Assembly (NCBI GenBank): GCA_025526995.1
Contig: JAHLKG010000027.1
Coordinates: forward strand, 1 to 64,000
Reading direction: 5' to 3'
Source of the DNA: Powellomyces hirtus
Taxonomy: Eukaryota; Chytridiomycota; Chytridiomycetes; Spizellomycetales; Powellomycetaceae
DNA length: 64,000 nucleotides
In this document: in pieces, positions 19,567 through 31,110 of the stretch
Numbering within the stretch: the stretch's first letter is position 1
Layout of the letters: each line of letters starts with the position of its first letter
Position numbers and translations under genes: made by a program
Notes under the pieces: generated by a model
The model's database searches: none
Seen by the model: only the letters and a program-made list of their open reading frames with translations
Told to the model about the DNA's origin: nothing

Positions 19567-20852
19567 GGTTCAGGTTGTGCGAGCATTGTATACGCTTCTG
19601 CACATCCGGTCAACGCAAAATTTACCCAGTTAAACTCTGAACGTTTACTGGTCTGTGTGGGCATTGTGAGGAGGCACTTCAAGGGATCAGGACGCAGCTG
19701 CTGTTGCAATGGACACTGGAATCCCAACCTTCAGGCGTTGCTCTGGAAGTACGCTCACCTTAGTTTCAAGTACAGGGAAGGCAACGTGTTTATTGTAAGT
19801 TTGAGTCTCCGCTGCAACTTCTACAGTGTGAGTGGTTCTCGGTCAACTGGTCATGAAACCCTCCATCACAACGACGCCATCTTCTACAGTAGCGCCCACG
19901 AATGAATCATTCGAATAGGGTCTTTACTTGCAGTGCTCCAGAGCCACTCTTTCTCCAATCGAGTCTAGTGGACTGTCAAGATAGATATGAAATATTGACG
20001 ACCGTCAACGACGAGGAACCAGCCTCGTGATGTAGGCGGAAGCCTTCAGAATGTAACACGCGAAACCCCGCTTTGGAGTATCGAAAACTACGCCTGCAAG
20101 AATGCGAAACCCCGCTTTGGAGTGCGGAAAGCTATGCCTGCAAGGATGCGAAACCCCGCTTTGAAGTGTCAGGTCACTGCGGCTCGATGCCCAGTTTCTT
20201 GAGTCCAAGGTGCTGGTGTAGCAGACGTGAATGCGTGGTCATTAGATTCCAGGGTGCTTGGCTACGGTCCGCGGACTTGCTTGTAGAGTAACTGCGTCCT
20301 TCCGTCCGTCTCCATCCTGTGGGACACAAAACACACGTACACCACAGACACTCCTAACTGCTGCTTGGATACGACGCAAAAGCTACAGTATCCCGCTTCG
20401 TGCTCCAACGAAGGTGGTGTACGAGTCACCAATCCGTTATGGGTTTGTTGATGGATGCGGATGGATTATGCGATAAGCCCAGGGACAGCAGCCCCTGTGT
20501 AACTGCGACGAGGGCGAATGCGTTCGAGTTTATCATAGGAAGGTTGTCAGTTGCTGGTTTTCAGCCGGGAGGCCAGAAGGGCAAGGTTGCGAGTATGCTT
20601 CATGCACCGCAATGCCTTGCGAACCCTGTCGAACTACCTGTTCCACCGCTCAACCGGTCCTCGCCGTCTTAATCACTACCCGAATCACGCTGTGAGCGGG
20701 TAGCAAGAGCAAGTGGGCAGTGGTGACCGCCCGAACAAAACCAGAAAGCAGAGCAGTTCGGTCATGAAGTAGCCCATTTTGTGAGAACATGAGACTGTAT
20801 TGATGCATCAGAGAACCAAGGCACGCTGTACACAAAGTGATTCCAGAGCCGG
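19567..20852. other. Repeat-bearing intergenic region; no gene seen
   Basis: No convincing coding frame on either strand. It holds the 44-bp repeat array at 20060-20170 and otherwise anonymous sequence. Confidence 0.5.
20060..20170 (+). repeat. Three direct repeats of 44 bp
   Basis: GCGAAACCCCGCTTTG recurs at 20060, 20104 and 20148, exactly 44 bp apart, with variants of CTATGCCTGCAAGGAT between. The third unit is cut after about 25 bp. Confidence 0.9.
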
Positions 20853-21073
20853 CTAGTTATTGTCCTCCTTGTCGACGTACATGAATTCTCCACCCTCGAG
20901 CGTCTTGCCGGACCGGACGCGCGCGTCGACCGAAGACGTGAACTTTTCGCCACCGAATAGCACGTCGATATCCTCGAGACTGAGCCCCATGGTTTCCGGG
21001 ATGTAAAAGTACGTCCAAATTCCCATGAGGACGCAAGCGGCGGCAAAGACGAGGTAAATCCAGTAGTCGATCT
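20853..21073 (-). pseudogene. C-terminal stub of an MFS sugar transporter
   Basis: Reading leftward from 21073 the frame gives the last transmembrane helix (DYWIYLVFAAACVLMG), the sugar-porter signature YIPETMGLSLEDIDVLF and a hydrophilic tail ending DKEDNN and TAG at 20855-20853. Fungal hexose/quinate-type transporters have FYxPETKGLSLEEIDxLF here. Only 73 codons remain: the solo LTR begins directly upstream at 21074, and no transporter sequence resumes beyond 21626. The lack of a target duplication around the LTR suggests that the missing part was deleted, not just interrupted. Confidence 0.85.
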
Positions 21074-21626
21074 TATTGGAATGCTGAAGATTGCGTACTC
21101 AACGTTGGTCCTTACATTGGATCCTAACTCGGAATCCCCTCTAGAACGCGTGACCGGCAACGCAACGAGCTGAATCGAATCACGTGCAATCACGTGATTG
21201 AAGAAACGGTAGTTTCACTTGACGAGCAAAACCTTCTCATTAAGACTTAAGACATACCCTGGTGGCCGATTGACTTCGCCAGGTCGCGCGAGCGTCTCGA
21301 CATATCGATACAGTCGGGGGGTAATAAGCCGCGGACCCCCCCCCCTCTGGTTGGCCGGGGTTAGCAGTGCGCGCCGTCAAAACATAAGCAAACGAGCGAC
21401 CACAACCTCTGGTCGCACCAGGAGGGGTCCACGGCTTTATTACCCCCGACTGTAGAGTATATAATCCCACACATACATCTCCGTGCATCTGACATGTTAC
21501 ATTGTCATCTGCACTCATAGAAGAGCTCTGTAAACCCAACGAAGGCCATACAAGCTGTCTGTTCGAACTTCGATCATTCCTCTGCATTTGCCAATAAAGT
21601 ACTGGTAATTGCCGATATCTGCAATA
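21074..21626 (+). repeat. Diverged solo LTR of the same copia family, with nested insertion
   Basis: It starts TATTGGA and ends GCAATA, and shares long blocks with the 366-bp LTRs (GCGTACTCAACGTTGGTCCTTACATTG region, CATCTCCGTGCATCTGACA, CAATAAAGTACTGG). About 190 bp (roughly 21256-21455) are extra, including the MITE at 21311-21453 and about 53 bp of unrelated sequence to its left. No internal element sequence adjoins it. The five flanking bases on the left (GATCT) and right (ACAGA) do not match, so no target duplication is visible. Confidence 0.85.
21311..21453. mobile_element. 143-bp TA-flanked MITE nested in the solo LTR
   Basis: The ends are CAGTCGGGGG...CCCCCGACTG with about 29-bp inverted arms that include TAATAAGCC(G) and GGACCCC. 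TA occurs immediately outside both ends (21309-21310, 21454-21455). The CAGT-start with TA duplication is like Tc1/mariner-pogo elements. It encodes nothing. Confidence 0.82.
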
Positions 21627-21922
21627 ACAGAAATCAACATAGTTCTTTTTTGAGTGTGTACATTGACAACATAAGTTGGGGATTGGACATTTCACACAGA
21701 AGCTCATGTGCTGATGATTGATATTCAGCGTATTGATATTTATATTCCATGAGTACATGTTGCCATGAAACAAAACCACCGTCAAAGAGAATCCGCCAAC
21801 TGTCAAAAAGCGCGTTCCTCCCAACACGTAAGCTGCCACCTGCCGTTAAAACCAGAGATTGCGGCCCTCCTCGCACTGACATTTGCCGTCAATCCTCGCA
21901 AACTCCCTCCCACAACACCACC

Positions 21923-23158
21923 ATGAGCGTCCAACCCAAACCCTCCTCGGACCGACTCACAAGTCTCCAAAGCAGCACCATCCCCAACCTGCGCAACTGG
22001 GACGTTACGAGCACGACGCACAACTCGAACCCTTCCCTCACGATAGGGCCAAGTGGGACTGCAAAACTGCAGCCGCCGTGGCGAAACGGCAGTGGCGGGG
22101 GTGGGGGCGCCACTACAATTGCTGTTGGAGCTAGGGAGAAGGAATTGAGTGGAGGGACGAGGGGGATCCTTAAATGTAAGCGATGTCTTCTTCCCTACGC
22201 ATCCCACCCACCCATCTCCAGTTTCCTAATCATTCTCGGGTTCTTGCCTCCCACAGCCATGATGCACTCCTCCAAGCTCTCTTCAACGCAACAGCGGTTT
22301 CTCGATGAGTTTCTCACGTCCGGTTCACCATTACCGGCACACCCGACCGCGGGGATGACGTTTCGAAACCCTAACCCACACGAACCCGACACCCCGATAG
22401 CTGCCCTGCCTCAACAGGGGCGGAGAGCCCACTATGGCCGTCGCCCGACGATTAGAACGCTGGAGACAATTGCGAGGAGCGATGCGTTTGAGATGGAGCC
22501 GTATCGGCCCGGGGTGCATAGTAAGTTGGGAGCGAAATAAATAAAATAGCGCAAACAGCGGAATGAGCGTTCTTGGCGTTAAAACGTGTTCTTTTTCTGG
22601 TTGTTCAAAGAGGACTACACAGCCGAAAAGAACCGCCTGCAAAGCATCATGGCCAACAACGGCACACTCAGCATATCCCCAGCAGCCGAGACAGAGCAAG
22701 GGGAAGGTGGGCGGCTGGGCCGACGGGGCGGACATCGCGACGAGCAGCATGAGGAGGAGTTGGATGAGTTCGAGATGCGTGAGTACAAAGTCGGGCAATT
22801 CAAAAAAAAAAGCTCTCCCTGCATTTAAAACTGATGGGTTCTTTTGTGTTCGTGTTGTTTCATGTCACCAGTCATGCAGGAAATCAAAGACCGCCGCCAA
22901 TGGCTTGACGACATGATCGCGATGGGACATGGGGACGGCCATAAGCGGCAGATCCAGTTGGAGATCTCACAGGTTCGTTGCCCTTCCCCCATCTCACACT
23001 TTCTTTTTTCTCATTGATTGGTCCCCCCCGCCTCCCAGCCAGAAGGCGATCGAGTAGGCTGACCCTTTTTTTATTTGTGTTGTTAGAGGATCCGCCGGCT
23101 GGAGAAGATTGACGCTGAACGCTCCCGTTTGGAGGGGTTGACACGCATGGCTCGTTAA
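21923..23158 (+). CDS. UPF0193 (EVG1/C22orf23-type) protein
   Basis: Five exons, 21923-22175, 22257-22520, 22611-22778, 22872-22972 and 23087-23158, encode 285 residues with consistent phases. The recognised core is MMHSSKLSSTQQRFLDEFL followed by the small-residue stretch with LPAHP, then KDYTAEKNRLQSIM, and a C-terminal EIKDRRQWLDDMIAMGHG and QLEISQRIRRLEKID. This order matches UPF0193, a family of unknown biochemical function known mainly from organisms with cilia or flagella. The N-terminal 80 residues are Ser/Thr/Gly-rich and poorly conserved; an upstream ATG at 21749 in the same frame is possible but adds unlike sequence. It is convergent with the helicase gene 201 bp away. The flagellar link is family knowledge, not visible here. 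Confidence 0.82.
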
Positions 23159-23359
23159 GCGAGATGTGATGAACAGATGTAGGTTGGTTGTGGATAAAAG
23201 CACGGATGTAGATAAATGTACCAAACGGAAATAGAGAATTACAAGAGTACGCGAGAAAGAGACACATAGACATATTCGTGTGGGTGAATGGAAACAAAAT
23301 GCTGATATTTACTACATTTGCACAACCACTAGTCAAATCCCCAACTTCCGTTTCTGATT

Positions 23360-25975
23360 CTACGCATCCTCGTCCCACCACTCCCCCGCGCCCATACGTT
23401 GGTGCTGAGTTTGAAGCGGGGAAATGAGGTTCGCGACGCGTTGGAGGGCGTCTTCGAGGCGCGTGGTGTTTGCTTTCATGATGGGGGTGGTGATAGTGGT
23501 GTGGGTGTGGGTGGCGGTGTAGGCGGGTTCGTCGCGATGATGGTTGTCGTCGTTAGTAGAGGAGGGGTGGGTTGGGTTTGAGGTGGAGGGGGACGAGGAT
23601 GAGGAGGAAATGGTAGAGGTGGCAGAAGAGTCACTGTCAGTATCCGAGTCGCTGCTGTCCGAGTCATCGCTGCTGCTGGTGCTGCTGCTGCTGCTATCGG
23701 AAGAAGACTCGATGTCCACCTCTTTCGTTTTACTGTTCCCCTTCGCTTCCACCTCTTTCCGAACCTTCTCCTTTCTATCCTTGCCCTCCATGCCTTTCAC
23801 CAACCCCCCCAACTCCGCTAACGCCCTTGAATACCCCTTTACCAGATTCCCTGTCTCCTCCATCCCCACCTTGATTCTCCGCACCTTGCGTCCCTCCCGT
23901 TCCACCTTCCCGATCTCCCCTTTAAACCACCTTACTTCCCTCGGTTCCAAAATACTCCATGCAGTTCCCTCCCTCCCCGCGCGGGCAGTTCGACCAATCC
24001 GGTGAACGTAGGTTTTGATACGGGTGGGGATGTCGTAGTTGATGACGTGGTGGACCGAGGACCCAAGATCCATGCCGCGCGCCATGACGTCCGAGCAGAT
24101 GAGGGCAGAGGTGGAGCCGGTTTGAAAGGAGTGCAGGAGACGTTTGCGGGTGGAGGGGGGGAGGTCCGAGGAAAAGGCGTGGGCCGGGGATGTGATTGTG
24201 CGAGATGATGGTGTGGTGTCGGGTTGGTTGGAGTCCGAGTCACTGTCGGAGCTCGATGATGAAGAGTCGGTATCTGCCTCCTTTTCCTTCCTCCTTGCAC
24301 GATCAAAAATCTGGATCAACGCCGCAAGGCGATGCGCAGCCTCCACCGATTTCGTAAACACCAGCACACCCTTCGCATTCAGGTTATACAGGACATGGAG
24401 TAACGTCAAGGGTTTATCACCCGCCGAGTCACACACAATCATCCGCTCTTCTAATGTCGATGGCGCGACGTAACGTGCTTCGTCCGTGACGGGGGTTGTT
24501 GTCGCAGACGCTGTTTCGGTGGTGGTGTCTTGGGACGCGGCGACCGCGACGTAGGTGGGATTGTAAAGGTGGAGGGAGGCGATTTTGGCGGGATTGCGGG
24601 TTAAGGTTGCGGAGAAGAGGAGCTTTTGGAGAGGGGTATAGTGGTGGATAAAGTGCGGTGTGGCGAGCTGGGTGGTGTCCGTGGAGGTGGATGTTGCTAC
24701 TGCTGTTGACGAGAGGGCGTGGCGGTGGGTTTGGACACTATGCACGGGGAGATGGAGGTCATTGACTTTGAATCCCAACCGGGCCCAATGCGACGACTGA
24801 AGGTCAGTAGGGACCGCAACAGGTGGAGCATCTCGCGCCGGTTGTTCTGCGGCCTGGAGGACGTGGATGAGCCAGTCCTGATAGCTCTGATTGAGCAGTC
24901 TATCCGCCTCATCAATGACCAAGAACCTAAGATGTCGGAGCGTGAATCCCTTCGTGCCCTTTAGGTGATCAATCAGTCGACCGGGTGTCGCAATGACGAT
25001 ATCCACGCGACTAGATCCATTTTCTTCAGTCACAACATCCCACTCCTCATTCGCGACCAACTGTGCCTGTTCAGTCGCAAACGCCGTTTGCCCCGTGATA
25101 AGAATGGCTCTCACATCCGTACCGCGGAGCAGCATATCAAACGTGACTTTAACCTGGGCCGCCAAATCCCGGGTGGGTAATACAATCAGCGCGCGGACAC
25201 GAGGGACCATTCTCCCAATCAATGTCTCCACAATGGGTAGAGCATACGCCAGAGTTTTTCCCGATCCTGTTGGGGCCGACACGCACAGATCTCCAGGTGG
25301 GATGGCCGCGGATGAGTAGCGGGTTTGGAGCAAGCGGGGTAAGACGGCCATTTGGACAGGGAAGAGGTGGGTGATGTGTTTGGAGTGCAGCCGGGCGATG
25401 ATGCGTGGGGAGAGACCCCATTGCGGGTGCGTGGTGATATTGTCGGGAGTGGCGGTGATGTGGGAGGGGATAGTAAGGGGATGGGCGATCCAGGAGGGGA
25501 GCCCGGCGGTTTTGGAGGGTCGGGGTTTGGGGGTTTTGGGGGGTCGGGGTGGTCGGTGAGTGGATGCGGGGATGTTGTCTAACGGAGTGGAGTCGGTTGC
25601 ATCTTCCACATTTGTATTCTCCGCATCTCTCCCATTCTCAATGTTTTTAGCAGCTCCCTCCTTCCGCTCAATACTCGCCTCTTCAGAACTTCCCGGCGCG
25701 GGACCTTCCACCGCAAATCCATTCGCCAATTTCCATTTCAATTCCTTTTCACGCGCGCTCTTCCCCCCTCGTTTCTTCTTTCTAACTACAGGCGCTGCAT
25801 CACCATGCTGCTCTGCTCCTTCTTCTCTAGGACGCTTCCTGTCGCTGGGGACGGCATGACTTTGGTGGGGGTTGCTCTTGTTTTGCGTGTATCTATGGGC
25901 GGTCTGGCTACGGTGACTGCCCGCTGTCGAGAAAGCACTCGAGCCGTTGTCGTCGTAGTTGTCCCAGTCACCCAT
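23360..25975 (-). CDS. DBP6: DEAD-box RNA helicase, Dbp6/DDX51 family (ribosome biogenesis)
   Basis: A single exon of 871 residues starting at MGDWDNYD (25975). The frame stays open upstream to 26131 but that stretch is a phenylalanine/leucine low-complexity run from an A/T microsatellite, so the inner Met is preferred. Helicase motifs: SAPTGSGKTLAYALP (Walker A), PTRDLAAQ, TPGRLIDHLKG, VIDEADRLL, FSATLTRNP, SDVMARGMDLGS and HRIGRTARAGREG. The segment FPVQMAVLPRLLQTRYSSAA with GDLCVSAPTGSGKT is the DDX51/Dbp6 form. The family acts in 60S pre-ribosome assembly in the nucleolus. The N-terminus is charged and carries nuclear-type basic runs (RKKKRGGKSAREKELKWKL). A long Ser/Asp-rich tract lies after the helicase core. 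It is divergent to VAP with microsatellites between. Confidence 0.92.
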   Translation of the reverse strand: MGDWDNYDDNGSSAFSTAGSHRSQTAHRYTQNKSNPHQSHAVPSDRKRPREEGAEQHGDAAPVVRKKKRGGKSAREKELKWKLANGFAVEGPAPGSSEEASIERKEGAAKNIENGRDAENTNVEDATDSTPLDNIPASTHRPPRPPKTPKPRPSKTAGLPSWIAHPLTIPSHITATPDNITTHPQWGLSPRIIARLHSKHITHLFPVQMAVLPRLLQTRYSSAAIPPGDLCVSAPTGSGKTLAYALPIVETLIGRMVPRVRALIVLPTRDLAAQVKVTFDMLLRGTDVRAILITGQTAFATEQAQLVANEEWDVVTEENGSSRVDIVIATPGRLIDHLKGTKGFTLRHLRFLVIDEADRLLNQSYQDWLIHVLQAAEQPARDAPPVAVPTDLQSSHWARLGFKVNDLHLPVHSVQTHRHALSSTAVATSTSTDTTQLATPHFIHHYTPLQKLLFSATLTRNPAKIASLHLYNPTYVAVAASQDTTTETASATTTPVTDEARYVAPSTLEERMIVCDSAGDKPLTLLHVLYNLNAKGVLVFTKSVEAAHRLAALIQIFDRARRKEKEADTDSSSSSSDSDSDSNQPDTTPSSRTITSPAHAFSSDLPPSTRKRLLHSFQTGSTSALICSDVMARGMDLGSSVHHVINYDIPTRIKTYVHRIGRTARAGREGTAWSILEPREVRWFKGEIGKVEREGRKVRRIKVGMEETGNLVKGYSRALAELGGLVKGMEGKDRKEKVRKEVEAKGNSKTKEVDIESSSDSSSSSTSSSDDSDSSDSDTDSDSSATSTISSSSSSPSTSNPTHPSSTNDDNHHRDEPAYTATHTHTTITTPIMKANTTRLEDALQRVANLISPLQTQHQRMGAGEWWDEDA

Positions 25976-26238
25976 GTCGCTGTTATTCCGTGGTCGACTC
26001 TGGAATTCCGAAAACAAAAACAAAAACAAAAATAAAAATAAAAATAAAAATACTCGAAGTGTCAAGAAGTGTCGATTTCTGACAGTGAGCCTGAATGCAG
26101 AATGCTGTGGCACAGTCATGTCATACAACAAACTTAGCGCTAACTAAATCACACAAACGCCGTCAGTTCATTCCGGTGGATTTACAACTGTTCATATCAT
26201 CCCTCCGTCTCCTGCGTGGCTCATCTTCACTGCGATCT

Positions 26239-26307
<69 letters not shown>

Positions 26308-26360
26308 TCTCTCTCACTCTATAACTCACGCTGTTGCTAGCTGAACGGCATATCATAGCC
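25976..26360. promoter_or_regulatory. Divergent promoter between helicase and VAP genes with microsatellites
   Basis: The 385-bp gap holds an AAACAAAAACAAAAATAAAAATA run (about 26010-26050) next to the helicase start and a (CT)n tract of about 27 units (26245-26297) before the VAP start. On the VAP sense strand the latter is a polypyrimidine stretch. No other gene is seen. Confidence 0.55.
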
Positions 26361-27532
26361 ATGGACCAGTCTTCATCGTACCTGGTCGTCTCGCCAGAAA
26401 AGGAACTCGCCTTCTCCCCGCCCTTTTCGCAAACCGTTAAGCGCACTCTCACCGTCACCAACGCCCACCCGACCTCGCCCATTGCATTCAAAATCAAAAC
26501 CACAGGTAAAGAATACCATACGACGCATCACTCCGCTTCATGGCACACTCACTTCCTTTCGTTGTGTCGTTCCATCCAGCACCGAAACAATACTGCGTCC
26601 GCCCCAACAGCGGGCGGGTCGCTCCCAACAACTCGATCCAAGTCCAAGTCCTTCTCCAAGCCACAAAGGACGACAACGCAACCCACACTCTCCTCTCCTC
26701 CAAATCTAAAGACAAGTTCCTCGTACAGGGGATCAAAGTACCCCACGATGTCATGACCCTGGACGGCGACGAGCTGGTGGCGCGGCTGGGCGAGTTGTGG
26801 AGTCAGGCCGAGACGCTGAAAAAGACGAGCCCAGACGCGGCGAGCCAGGTGCTGGCGGAGAGAAAGTTGCGGTGCGTGTATACGGAGAATGCGGAAACGG
26901 AACCGGAGAGTGGGACTGGGAATGGCGGACGAAGAAGGTCATCGTCGGCGGCTCAGAGGGAGGACGCGGCAGTACCCCGCGAATTCTCGGATGCGGCCGA
27001 TATGGCGTCCCCGCGAAACTCGCTCCTGCCATCTGCTGCAACAAGCGTTGCGCCGTCGGCTGTGATATCACCACCCGTCAATCCTCCCGCTTACACGCCT
27101 TTGGATAACAACACCACCACCACCGCCAACAACAACAACAACCCTCCCGCCGCCACCGCCCCCCAACCCGGAAAACCAGCCCTAATCAACAAACCCTCCC
27201 ACGAATCTAACTACTCGTTCACCGCCTCCGCCGCCTCGACCTCGTACGCCACCACCCTGCAGGAACTCATGACGGCGCGTGATAAAGTCAAGCAACTGCA
27301 AGCTGCCTGCGAGGGGTACAAGGAGGAAATTGAACGACTCGGTGCACTGAGACTCAGGCGGAACGACACGGCTGCGGCGGCAGCCGTGGCCCGTGGTGGA
27401 TCAAACAATATCTCGCCGGTATCTAAAAACGCATCGGCCCAGCAGCTCGTGGCCCAGGAAGATCACTTGTCGTATCGCTTTGTGGCGTTGATTGTCGTCG
27501 CGGCGTTTTGTATCGGCGTTTTCTTTTTCTAA
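26361..27532 (+). CDS. VAP-type ER membrane protein (MSP domain, C-terminal anchor)
   Basis: Exons 26361-26505 and 26580-27532 encode 365 residues. The N-terminal 120 residues are a Major Sperm Protein domain (FSPPFSQTVKRTLTVTNAHP, IAFKIKTTAPKQYCVRPNSG, FLVQGIKVP). That surface binds FFAT motifs of lipid-transfer proteins in VAP/Scs2 proteins. A long Ser/Ala/Asn-rich linker follows, then a coiled coil (ELMTARDKVKQLQAACEGYK) and a tail anchor YRFVALIVVAAFCIGVFFF at the extreme C-terminus. This is the standard VAP order, with a longer linker than yeast Scs2. It is expected to tether the ER to other membranes. The intron sits within the MSP domain between IKTT and APKQ. Confidence 0.92.
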
Positions 27533-27718
27533 ACCCGCGGCAGTAACAAACACACACACATGCGTACCAATCTTGTGCAACTCAGTTTGCCGATACCACG
27601 TCACCTGATTTACTCGTCTGCCCTCCTCCCTTCTCCTCTCGTCGGGCTATCTATGCGAAAACGCTTTATACCTATCCAGCTACCCATCGGGCGGCCCCAT
27701 CCCCCATTTCCCGTCTCT

Positions 27719-27779
<61 letters not shown>

Positions 27780-28198
27780 GCGACCTGGGCATGCGCTCAC
27801 CTGACCCCTGGAAAAATGTACAGTAGTATAAACAGGCATTGTTTGCTTTGTCCCTCGGTCTTTTGTAATGTTTTCCGATTGCAAATACCGCGAATACAAA
27901 AAACAACGCACACTTTCTTTGATCCTTGTTTCATTCTTGCGAGTGATGACCGTACATGAGCAATGATGTATTTGACAAAAAGAAACACAAAAAGTAAAAG
28001 TACAAATCACAAAAAGGGAGCAAATCGCTTCCCGCACGGAAAAAATTAAACAACGGGGGAAATTATGAAAATCTATGGAGGAAACAGAAAAAAAAAAAAA
28101 AAGTTGAAACAATACTATGTCGCAGGCAAGAGTTGGGCGGAACGAGAAAGAAAAAAAGTTCATGGTTCTGGGTTTTCTTGGTTTTGTGCGAGGGTTTT
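27533..28198. other. Convergent 3' region with (CT)n microsatellite; no gene seen
   Basis: The VAP and lipase genes end toward each other across 666 bp. A (CT)n tract of about 27 units lies at 27723-27776 and A-rich runs occur near 28088. No coding frame is convincing. Confidence 0.55.
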
Positions 28199-29518
28199 TC
28201 AGATCCGCGCGAGGATCCAGTCAACGTAGAGTTTGATGACCTCGTCTCTTTCCGGTTCATTGTGCACTTTTAAAAAACAAACCCAACCAACACAGCGAGG
28301 GGTTAACGGCTGAATAGTCATAAAACCATGCAAACAAAAGCACGAGGGGTGAGAGAACACCACTCTGAACTTACACTCATGACACAGGCCCTCAAAGCTT
28401 TTCCACGTCTTATCCTGGCTTGCGGCGAGGACGTGCCACTGCTTGGCATGTTTATAGCTGACGATATGGTCATTCGTTCCACAGGTGACGAGGACGGGGA
28501 GTTTGAAATTATGGGCGTTGCGGGTGAGGGATTCGCCATTGAGGACGATATCGCGGGCGGTGCCCATGGACGTGTAGGCGTGCACAAGGGGGTCGGCCTT
28601 GTAGGCTTCGACGACGGCGGGGTCGCGGGACAGGTTGTTGGCGTCGACGGGGTTGGACATGGCGAATGTGGAGAAGAGGGAGGCGATGGCGCGCACGGCG
28701 TAGTATTCCGGCGTGGAGACGGCGGTTTTGGGACCGAGGTGGATTAGCGGAGCTGAAAAAACAAACAAGATAGAGAAAAACTGTCAGGTTTCCTGATCCA
28801 ACCACATTGGTGAAATCTTGTTGTTCCTCCCCCTCCCCCCACACACACGTACCGGACGCAATAACACCCCTAATATCCCCTCTGGCCGCATTCTTGAGCG
28901 CATACGCGAGGGCAATGCCTCCACCCATCGAATGTCCCATGACGAAATGCGGCACGCCCTCGACTTTGACTCTCTTTGCGGCCTCGTCCATATCCTCGAG
29001 CACGGTCGCGTAGGACTCATTGTGGCCAAGGATGCCGTTTTTGCGGACCGTTTGGCCAAACCCGCGTTGGTCCCACGAGCGCACTTTGATGCCGGCATCG
29101 GCAAATGGCGAAAAGACGTGGTCGTAGCGGCAGACATGTTCGCCGATTCCTGGAATGAAGGCAGGGGTGAGTGATGTGAGGGTGGGGGAGGGGGGATGGA
29201 TCGCAGGACAGTTATACCGTGCGCAAAGACGACGGTGGCGCGGACGGGGGTGCCTGCGGTGGGCTCCCAGGTGCGGTGGTAGACGTCGGAGGCGGTGGGA
29301 TGCGGGAGCCACTCTTCGGAGATATTGACCATGGCTGCTGCTGGAGACCGAGACTTGGAGGAGAAGTTGCGATTGCGAGTGGGGGTCGCTGCGAGAGGAT
29401 GGCGGAAGGTGGGAATGGCAGTCGCAGTCGTAATAATACGAATAGTCGTGAGTCGGCTGGTGATAGTAACGGCAGGCGGAAGCGGCAATTGACGTTTTAG
29501 CAGTTTTAGCAGAGTCAT
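28199..29518 (-). CDS. Monoglyceride lipase (alpha/beta hydrolase)
   Basis: Exons 29518-29218, 29149-28853, 28752-28375 and 28266-28199 give 347 residues, or 285 from the inner Met at 29332. The enzyme hydrolyses monoacylglycerols. Motifs: FAHGIGEHVCRYDHVF (HG oxyanion motif), SWDQRGFGQT, nucleophile elbow GHSMGG, catalytic Asp in TCGTNDHIVSY and catalytic His in HELHNEPERDEV. These match MGL/Yju3 closely, and the length from the inner Met fits that family. The extra 62 N-terminal residues are Arg/Thr/Leu-rich with no acidic residue, like a mitochondrial presequence, so two forms may be made from the two starts. It is followed by AMMECR1 in the same direction. Confidence 0.9.
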
Positions 29519-30112
29519 ACAAGGCTAATCCACAAGGCTAATCCTTGGTTCGCAGGGCGCGGGCCTTTTACTAAATTGTACACAAGCTCAAAGTATCTAA
29601 ACTGTACGTACGTAGCTATCTAAAAACCCACAAGTAACTTACAGTATCATACCTATCTTTACCGTAATAAGTATATCGTGTGTAAACAAGAGAGATGCGG
29701 CGGGGGTAAATCATCATCATCACGCGCCAAAGTTCAGTCTTTTCGTACGCGTCAAACACAACATCGAAAGCTCACTTGATCAATCCATCACGTACGACTG
29801 TAGTACATTCGCCGCTTTTCACGTGTCGCCATCAGTAGAAAGTCACACGCACATTTAATAGCGTACGGTAGGTGTTTCCGTCGGGAGTTCCACGTTTACA
29901 CACATAAAACCACAGTCATTGTTCACGACTGCACAGATGGGGGGAGGGAGAGGGGGGAGAGACAGGGCGGGGATCATTTCTTCCCCGCTCCAAATGAAAA
30001 CAGTCGCCCCACCCGCGCAGAGTGTCTATAGTATGTGTATTTATTGACTCGCCCGGCATTCAAATCGCAATGTGCGGGCCCCTCTGTCGGGCTCGGCACG
30101 TTCGGGACCTCT
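29519..30112. other. Intergenic, holds dispersed repeat copy B; no gene seen
   Basis: The upstream region of the lipase gene and the 3' end of AMMECR1. No other frame is convincing. A tandem CAAGGCTAATCC pair occurs at about 29520-29543. Confidence 0.5.
29580..29645 (-). repeat. 66-bp dispersed repeat, copy B
   Basis: The reverse complement of this segment matches 12364-12429 almost throughout, from the AAGTTACTTGTGGG end to the TTTGAGCTTGTGT end. Flanks are unrelated. Confidence 0.85.

Positions 30113-31110
<998 letters not shown>

Noticed and set aside
21803..22207. Minus-strand frames over the UPF0193 gene
   Set aside because: They mirror the coding exons of the plus-strand gene, whose splicing and conserved motifs are convincing.
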